From assembly GCA_035550375.1 (NCBI GenBank), contig DASZPH010000085.1:310001-374000 (forward strand): a stretch of DNA of 64,000 bases, read 5' to 3'. Of the stretch, positions 58,591 through 64,000 are shown piece by piece. The stretch is from DASSFG01 sp035550375. Its GTDB lineage: Bacteria; Planctomycetota; Planctomycetia; Pirellulales; JAICIG01. How positions within the stretch are numbered: position 1 is the stretch's first letter; the number at the start of each line of letters is the position of its first letter. A program made the position numbers and the translations under genes. Under the pieces are notes generated by a model. The model saw only the letters and a program-made list of their open reading frames with translations, made no database searches and was not told the origin of the DNA.

Positions 58591-59047
58591 ACCCGCGGCA
58601 CATGTGGTCCGCCGTCACGGCACCACGGGTGGGAGTTCTCAGAAGAATCAGAGCAGCTTATGGTGTGTCGCCGCAGGGGCGGCGAGCTTGGCGGGCCTGC
58701 CCCCGTTCGCTCATGTTTCCCTCGTAGAAGTGTAACAAGAGAGACCCGATTCGTCGCCCCCCTTTGAGTGGGAAGAGCTGGCGAGCGTCAAAATGGGCAA
58801 AATATGACGCGAGGCGGGAAAGCGAGCGGAGAGGGCCGCCTCGCCCCAACTCTTGACCATTAGGGCGGTTGCGGTATTCTCACGGTCGGTTCGCGGGGTG
58901 AACAGGCGTTGCCCGTCACCAACCCGGATTATTTGCCGGCTAAGGAACGAAACGAACAACGGCCTTTGCCAATCACGCCGGCGAGCGGGATGAAACGAGC
59001 AAAGGCCCGCGGTAATCAGCGGGGTCGAAGCCAAAGGAACGTTAGTC
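58591..59047. other. 457-base gap before ispD
   Basis: No gene is supported. The minus strand has a short frame with good SD (GAGGGAAACATG near 58713), MSERGQARQARRPCGDTP, which stops after 18 codons and is not annotated. A TTGTTACACT box lies just upstream of it. The 58850-59047 part must hold the ispD promoter, but no clear -35/-10 pair can be named. Confidence 0.4.
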
Positions 59048-59788
59048 ATGGCCAAATTCGCCGTCATCCTCCCGGCTGCCGGGGCCAGTAGCCGCTTCAA
59101 AGACAAAAACTACAAAAAGCCGTTCGCGCCGCTGGCCGACCGGGCCGTCTGGCTGCACTCCGCCGAGCGGTTCTTGCATCGCCAGGACGTCAAGCAGCTC
59201 ATCATTGTTATCGCCGCCGAAGACCGCGAGTATTTTGATTTCAAGTTCTCGTCGAACGTGGTCATCCTGGGCATCGAAGTCGTCGAAGGGGGCAAGGAGC
59301 GGGCGGACTCGATCGAACGGGCCATGGCCCGCATCAAGCCCGACGTCGACTTCGTCGCCGTCCACGACGCCGCCCGGCCCTGCCTGGCCGACGAGTGGAT
59401 CACCCGCGTCTTCGAAGCGGCCGAAAAAAGCGGGGCCGCCATCCTGGCCCTTCCCGTCGCGGCCACCCTCAAACGGGTCAAGGCGAACCAGGTCATCGAA
59501 GAAACCGTCCCCCGCCAAGGGCTTTGGGAAGCCCAGACGCCCCAGGTCTTCCGCCGCCAGCTTCTGCTCGATGCCTACGCCAAACGGGGCTCGTTTCAAG
59601 CCACCGACGATGCCCAACTCGTCGAGCGGCTGGGACACCCGGTGACGGTCGTGCAGGGCTCGCCGATCAACCTGAAGATCACCACCCAGGAAGATCTGCG
59701 GCTCGCGGAGCAGGCCCTCAAAGCCATGCCCAAGCCGAAATTCAAAGGCGCCGGCCATCCCTTCGCCGACGACGACATGTGGAGATAA
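59048..59788 (+). CDS. ispD: 2-C-methyl-D-erythritol 4-phosphate cytidylyltransferase
   Basis: A 246-residue IspD: CTP plus MEP gives CDP-ME in the non-mevalonate isoprenoid pathway. Motifs: FAVILPAAGASSRFKDKNYK with the CTP loop and Lys, VVEGGKERADSIERAMARIK, FVAVHDAARPCLADEWI, RQGLWEAQTPQVFRRQLLLD and GSPINLKITTQEDLRLAEQA. The N-terminal loop is PAAGASSRF instead of the usual AAGxGxRM, as in some planctomycete enzymes. ATG at 59048 preceded by AAAGGAACG. tyrS follows after 80 bases. Confidence 0.9.
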   Translation: MAKFAVILPAAGASSRFKDKNYKKPFAPLADRAVWLHSAERFLHRQDVKQLIIVIAAEDREYFDFKFSSNVVILGIEVVEGGKERADSIERAMARIKPDVDFVAVHDAARPCLADEWITRVFEAAEKSGAAILALPVAATLKRVKANQVIEETVPRQGLWEAQTPQVFRRQLLLDAYAKRGSFQATDDAQLVERLGHPVTVVQGSPINLKITTQEDLRLAEQALKAMPKPKFKGAGHPFADDDMWR

Positions 59789-59868
59789 AGGTCGCCTCCG
59801 CGCTGCGCGGCGAAGACGGTCGCCAGGTGACCGTCGCCGGTCACGGAGTGACGAGGCTACTTTGACAA

Positions 59869-61182
<1,314 letters not shown>

Positions 61183-61274
61183 CGGGAACGGGAAGCCGGC
61201 CGCCTGGCGACCGCCTTTCATCGGCCGGCGGGTTGTCATTAAGCGATACCGAGATGGGCCGGGAAGAACGCTCG

Positions 61275-61283
61275 TGGTATAGT
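61275..61283 (+). promoter_or_regulatory. Extended -10 box upstream of the C45-like gene
   Basis: TGGTATAGT has both the TGn extension and a near-consensus -10 (TATAGT). It lies 61 bases before the ATG at 61344. A -35 element cannot be assigned with confidence. Confidence 0.4.
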
Positions 61284-61343
61284 CGTATCAAGGCCGGCCA
61301 AGAAGGCGGCGTACCCCCTAAGCACAAGGCGAGAGCATTAGAG

Positions 61344-62516
61344 ATGTTCGTTCGCATTCTTCACCGCGTCGGCTCACTCGTCGCTGTTCTGGTGTTTGCT
61401 TCCCTCGCCCAAGGCCAAACCGTGGCGCGCTGCGGCGAGGGGTTTCTGGAAGAGATCGACGGCTACCGCGTCCTCCACCTCAAGGGAAGCGGCTACGAGA
61501 TGGGCTATCAGCACGGAGTGCTCATGAAAGAGCACATCCGGGCGAACATGGATTACCTGTTCAACGTCAAAGCCAAACAGAAGCGGCTGGAGTTTCTGGG
61601 GGTCGAAATCGACCCCAAGCAGATCATCTCCATGATCGTCACCATCCAGCGGCGCTATATGCCCGAACGCTTTCTGGACGAGTTGCGCGGCCTGGCCGAC
61701 GGCTCGGAGTGTTCGCTGGAAGACACCCTCGTGGCGAACTTCATTCCCGAACTGTTCCACTGCAGCGGCTTCGCCGTCATGAACAGCGCGACCAAGGACG
61801 GCACGCTCTACCACGGCCGCGTCCTCGACTACTCGATCGACTGGCAACTGCAAGACCATGCCGTCCTGATCGTGGCCGAGCCGGAAGCGGGCATCCCCTT
61901 TGTCAACGTGACGTACGGGGGCTTCATCGGCTCGGTGACCGGCATGAACGCTGAGCACGTCTCGGTGGGAGAGATGGGGGGCGGCGGACGCGGGCACTGG
62001 ACGGGCACCCCGATGGCGTTTCTCGTGCGGCGCGTGCTGGAGGAAGCCCGGACCCTCGACGAGGCGGTGGCCATCTTTCGCGACAGCCGGCGGACGTGCG
62101 AATACTACTACGTCGTGGCCGACGGCGACGACAACTCGGCCGTGGGTCTGGCGGCCCACTGGAACACGTTCGAGGTGGTCAAGCCGGGCGAAGCCCACCC
62201 GCGGCTCCCAGAGCCGACTTCCGACACCGTTCTGCTCTCGGCCGGCGACCGCTACAAGGAGTTGGCCCGCCGGGTGCGCACGCAGGCCGGCTCGCTCGAT
62301 GCGGCCAGCGCGCTACGCCTGATGGATTGCCCGGTGGCCATGAAATCGAACCTGCACAACGTCCTGTTTGAGCCCCGTTCGACAAAGCTTTGGGTCGCCA
62401 ACGCCTCGCCCGACGGCCAGCCCGCCGCCACGCAGAAGTATTTTGCCTTCCAGCTCAGCGAGCTGCTCAAACGCCAGCCGGATGAAAGCGCCAAGAATCT
62501 GGCCGCTTCGCCCTGA
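61344..62516 (+). CDS. C45 family peptidase/acyltransferase-like protein, secreted
   Basis: 390 residues from ATG 61344. Signal peptide MFVRILHRVGSLVAVLVFAS. The Ntn-hydrolase fold of the isopenicillin-N acyltransferase class is indicated by KGSGYEMGYQHGVLMKEHIR near the start, the nucleophile Cys140 in ELFHCSGFAVMNSATKDGTL, YHGRVLDYSIDWQ and VSVGEMGGGGRGHWTG. The N-terminal segment would be removed autocatalytically to expose Cys140, as in the family. The substrate is unknown, perhaps an acyl amide outside the cell. Confidence 0.82.
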   Translation: MFVRILHRVGSLVAVLVFASLAQGQTVARCGEGFLEEIDGYRVLHLKGSGYEMGYQHGVLMKEHIRANMDYLFNVKAKQKRLEFLGVEIDPKQIISMIVTIQRRYMPERFLDELRGLADGSECSLEDTLVANFIPELFHCSGFAVMNSATKDGTLYHGRVLDYSIDWQLQDHAVLIVAEPEAGIPFVNVTYGGFIGSVTGMNAEHVSVGEMGGGGRGHWTGTPMAFLVRRVLEEARTLDEAVAIFRDSRRTCEYYYVVADGDDNSAVGLAAHWNTFEVVKPGEAHPRLPEPTSDTVLLSAGDRYKELARRVRTQAGSLDAASALRLMDCPVAMKSNLHNVLFEPRSTKLWVANASPDGQPAATQKYFAFQLSELLKRQPDESAKNLAASP

Positions 62517-62620
62517 GCCACCCGATCGGCCGGTGCCTTGACGAAGACTCTTGGCCGGCAAACACTAGCAGTTGGCGCCTGTCTGCCACCGTCTCGTCTT
62601 TCGCCGAGCAAGCTCCTCGC

Positions 62621-63778
62621 ATGCCTATTGCGGTTTCCTGTCCAAGCTGTAAGACCAGTTTCAAGGTCAGCGACCAGTTCGCGGGCAAGCAGGGTCCGTG
62701 CCCGAAGTGCAAGACGCCGATCAAGATCCCCAAGGCTGAGGCTCCCGCCGCCAGCGCCGCACCCGCCGGCAAAGCGGCCCCGCCGGGCAAAGCGGCCGCT
62801 CCGGGCAAAACGGGCGGCAAGACTGACGGTAAAGCCGCCCCCGCCGATCCCAAGAGGCTCGACATCTCGGCCGACGAGATCAAGATCCACGCTCCCGATA
62901 CGATCGGCCCCAAGACGTCGACCGGCCGCCCGGTCATCGCGCCGATCTTGCGGAAGGAGACCAAGGTGGAGCTGGTGCCGATCGTGATGATTGCGGCCGG
63001 CACGCTGATCTCGTTCGCGGCCGCCTGGCTGCTGCGAAAGCCCCTTGGCGAGCAGGTCGCATTGCGCGCCGTCGGGCTGATGTTCATCTCGCTCCCCCTG
63101 GCGCTGGGCGGATACTGGTTCCTGCGGGACGACGAGTTGGAGCCGTATCGAGGGCGGGCACTTTGGCTGCGGGCCGGACTCTGCGCGCTAGTCTACGCGG
63201 CGCTGTGGGGCGCGTATCTCTTGATTCCCGACGATGCTACGACGGCGGCTTGGAGTTGGATCTATCTCGCGCCGCCGTTCTTCCTGGTCGGCGCGGGGGC
63301 CGCTTATGCCACGCTCGATCTGGAGGTGGAAAACGCCTTTTTCCACTATTGCTTTTACGTGCTGGTCACCCTCCTGCTCGGCCTCACCGCCGGACTACAG
63401 ATGCCGTGGCAGACGGTCACAAAGGTGCGCAGCGGGCGAACGGCGGAGGTGAACCCGATCCGGGCAAGGGCGAAGGCGACTCCCACGTTCGGCCGCGGCC
63501 AGGGCGGGCGCGTGCTGGCCTCCGCTTCCGTCATGGAGTGCCGGCGTCACTCGACGGGTCTATCTCGCGGTGGCCGGCATCCTTCGCGGCTTCTGACCCA
63601 CTCGCCGCCTGGCGGCCGCGCCGCTTCTTTTCTGCTCGGTTCGACCCTCGGCGGGGCCTCCATGCACGGCGAGAAACCTCTGCGACATCTGTCGGATGAT
63701 TTTGTGCCGCAAGTCCTGGCTGAGCAGATCGCTGTGGTTCTTCCCCGGCACGACGACGACCTCTGCGTCGCTGCCTAG
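62621..63778 (+). CDS. MJ0042-type zinc-ribbon membrane protein
   Basis: Up to 385 residues. N-terminal zinc ribbon with C7, C10, C27 and C30 (CPSC...CPKC), then a Lys/Ala/Pro/Gly-rich linker, then four or five membrane helices (VPIVMIAAGTLISFAAAWLL; GLMFISLPLALGGYWFL; LCALVYAALWGAYLLI; FYVLVTLLLGLTAGL). The last 110 residues (from about 63440) look non-native: Arg/Gly/Ser-rich low-complexity, and they overlap the esterase-like gene of the opposite strand by 219 bases. The natural protein may end near the last helix, with a frameshift or lost stop. Typical planctomycete family of unknown role. Confidence 0.7.
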   Translation: MPIAVSCPSCKTSFKVSDQFAGKQGPCPKCKTPIKIPKAEAPAASAAPAGKAAPPGKAAAPGKTGGKTDGKAAPADPKRLDISADEIKIHAPDTIGPKTSTGRPVIAPILRKETKVELVPIVMIAAGTLISFAAAWLLRKPLGEQVALRAVGLMFISLPLALGGYWFLRDDELEPYRGRALWLRAGLCALVYAALWGAYLLIPDDATTAAWSWIYLAPPFFLVGAGAAYATLDLEVENAFFHYCFYVLVTLLLGLTAGLQMPWQTVTKVRSGRTAEVNPIRARAKATPTFGRGQGGRVLASASVMECRRHSTGLSRGGRHPSRLLTHSPPGGRAASFLLGSTLGGASMHGEKPLRHLSDDFVPQVLAEQIAVVLPRHDDDLCVAA

Positions 63779-64000
63779 CTCTTTCACCGTATCGGCGAGC
63801 CGGTGCACGGCCCCGTCAAGATAAAACGTGTCGAGCGAGCCGACATACACGTGCAGCTTGCCGCGCAACTTTGGCTCCAGCGAAAGCCAGTCCCGCTTCA
63901 GCATGCGGCTGATGTCGTACTTCGACCAGGCCTGGACCACGTCGGCATCGACCTTTCCCGTCTCTCGGTCCCATAGCTTCTGAGGCAGGCCGTTCTCATC
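63560..64000 (-). CDS. Esterase-like protein, C-terminal part only
   Basis: The frame enters from beyond the window and stops at 63560. The visible 146 codons include GLPQKLWDRETGKVD and EPKLRGKLHVYVGSLDTFYL, then VKELGSDAEVVVVPGKNHSD, in which PGKNHS supplies the probable catalytic His of an alpha/beta-hydrolase (esterase D-like) fold. The final 40 residues are Arg-rich and unlike the family, as on the opposite strand in the same place. Nucleophile and start are out of view. Convergent with the MJ0042 gene. Confidence 0.65.
   Translation of the reverse strand, partial: DENGLPQKLWDRETGKVDADVVQAWSKYDISRMLKRDWLSLEPKLRGKLHVYVGSLDTFYLDGAVHRLADTVKELGSDAEVVVVPGKNHSDLLSQDLRHKIIRQMSQRFLAVHGGPAEGRTEQKRSGAAARRRVGQKPRRMPATAR

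Noticed and set aside
58700..58720. An 18-codon minus-strand gene with good SD (MSERGQARQARRPCGDTP)
   Set aside because: Too short and without coupling or family pattern.

Overview
The window comes from a GC-rich bacterial chromosome, most likely a planctomycete of the Pirellula/Pirellulales type. The pointers are secreted proteins with an N-terminal LExR-type signal or DUF4214 repeats, an ASPIC/UnbV FG-GAP protein, MJ0042 zinc-finger membrane proteins, Gly/Tyr-rich secreted proteins with a shared C-terminal domain, loose operons separated by palindromic repeats, and start codons that often lack a strong Shine-Dalgarno sequence. This assignment is inference from gene content; no rRNA or marker phylogeny is available here.

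Layout. 1-3450: a partial nucleotidyltransferase-like gene, a GyrI-like protein and a YgiQ-type radical SAM enzyme. 3455-8480: an accessory region with gene relics, three small A+T-richer unknown genes, an IS1-like transposase, a 59-codon ribbon-helix-helix-like gene under a large palindrome, a class II tRNA-like gene whose acceptor/T branch folds 9/3 rather than 7/5, and a VOC fragment. 8500-16760: LRR lipoprotein, DUF3500 protein, Tat-type copper amine oxidase, and two paralogous Gly-rich secreted proteins (one frameshifted) flanking a SnoaL-like protein. 16900-26550: a compact chemosensory operon (cheW, soluble PAS-PAS receptor, cheR, cheA, cheC, cheD, cheY, cheB, receiver-PP2C phosphatase) with no flagellar genes. 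26700-39120: secreted and surface proteins, acyltransferase, GH127 glycosidase, amidohydrolase, fragments of type II secretion-like domains, a stand-alone Clp N-domain protein and a PH-domain membrane pair.

39168-47850 (minus strand): a translationally coupled cobalamin operon headed by a cobalamin riboswitch. Order: cobU-cobT fusion, threonine-phosphate decarboxylase, cobQ, cbiB, cbiA, two tiny membrane genes, a CbiX-ferredoxin fusion and a DUF3209-like gene. 47975-53521: a sugar ABC transporter (binding lipoprotein, ATPase, permease) with an AroE-like dehydrogenase in the operon; a 784-base gap with a RAYT relic and tandem repeats splits ATPase from permease. 53767-64000: small secreted protein, BtuF-like binding protein, CRTAC1-like FG-GAP protein, FBT-type MFS carrier, ispD, tyrS, C45 peptidase-like protein, an MJ0042 membrane protein and the 3' end of an esterase-like gene.

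Best leads: the 9/3 tRNA-like gene with a UAU anticodon at 6691-6779 beside an RHH gene and a palindrome; the pair of 41-43 residue membrane genes in the cobalamin operon; a REP-type palindrome read through as the linker of the CobU-CobT fusion; and an ABC permease with an extra domain of about 100 residues after its first membrane helix.
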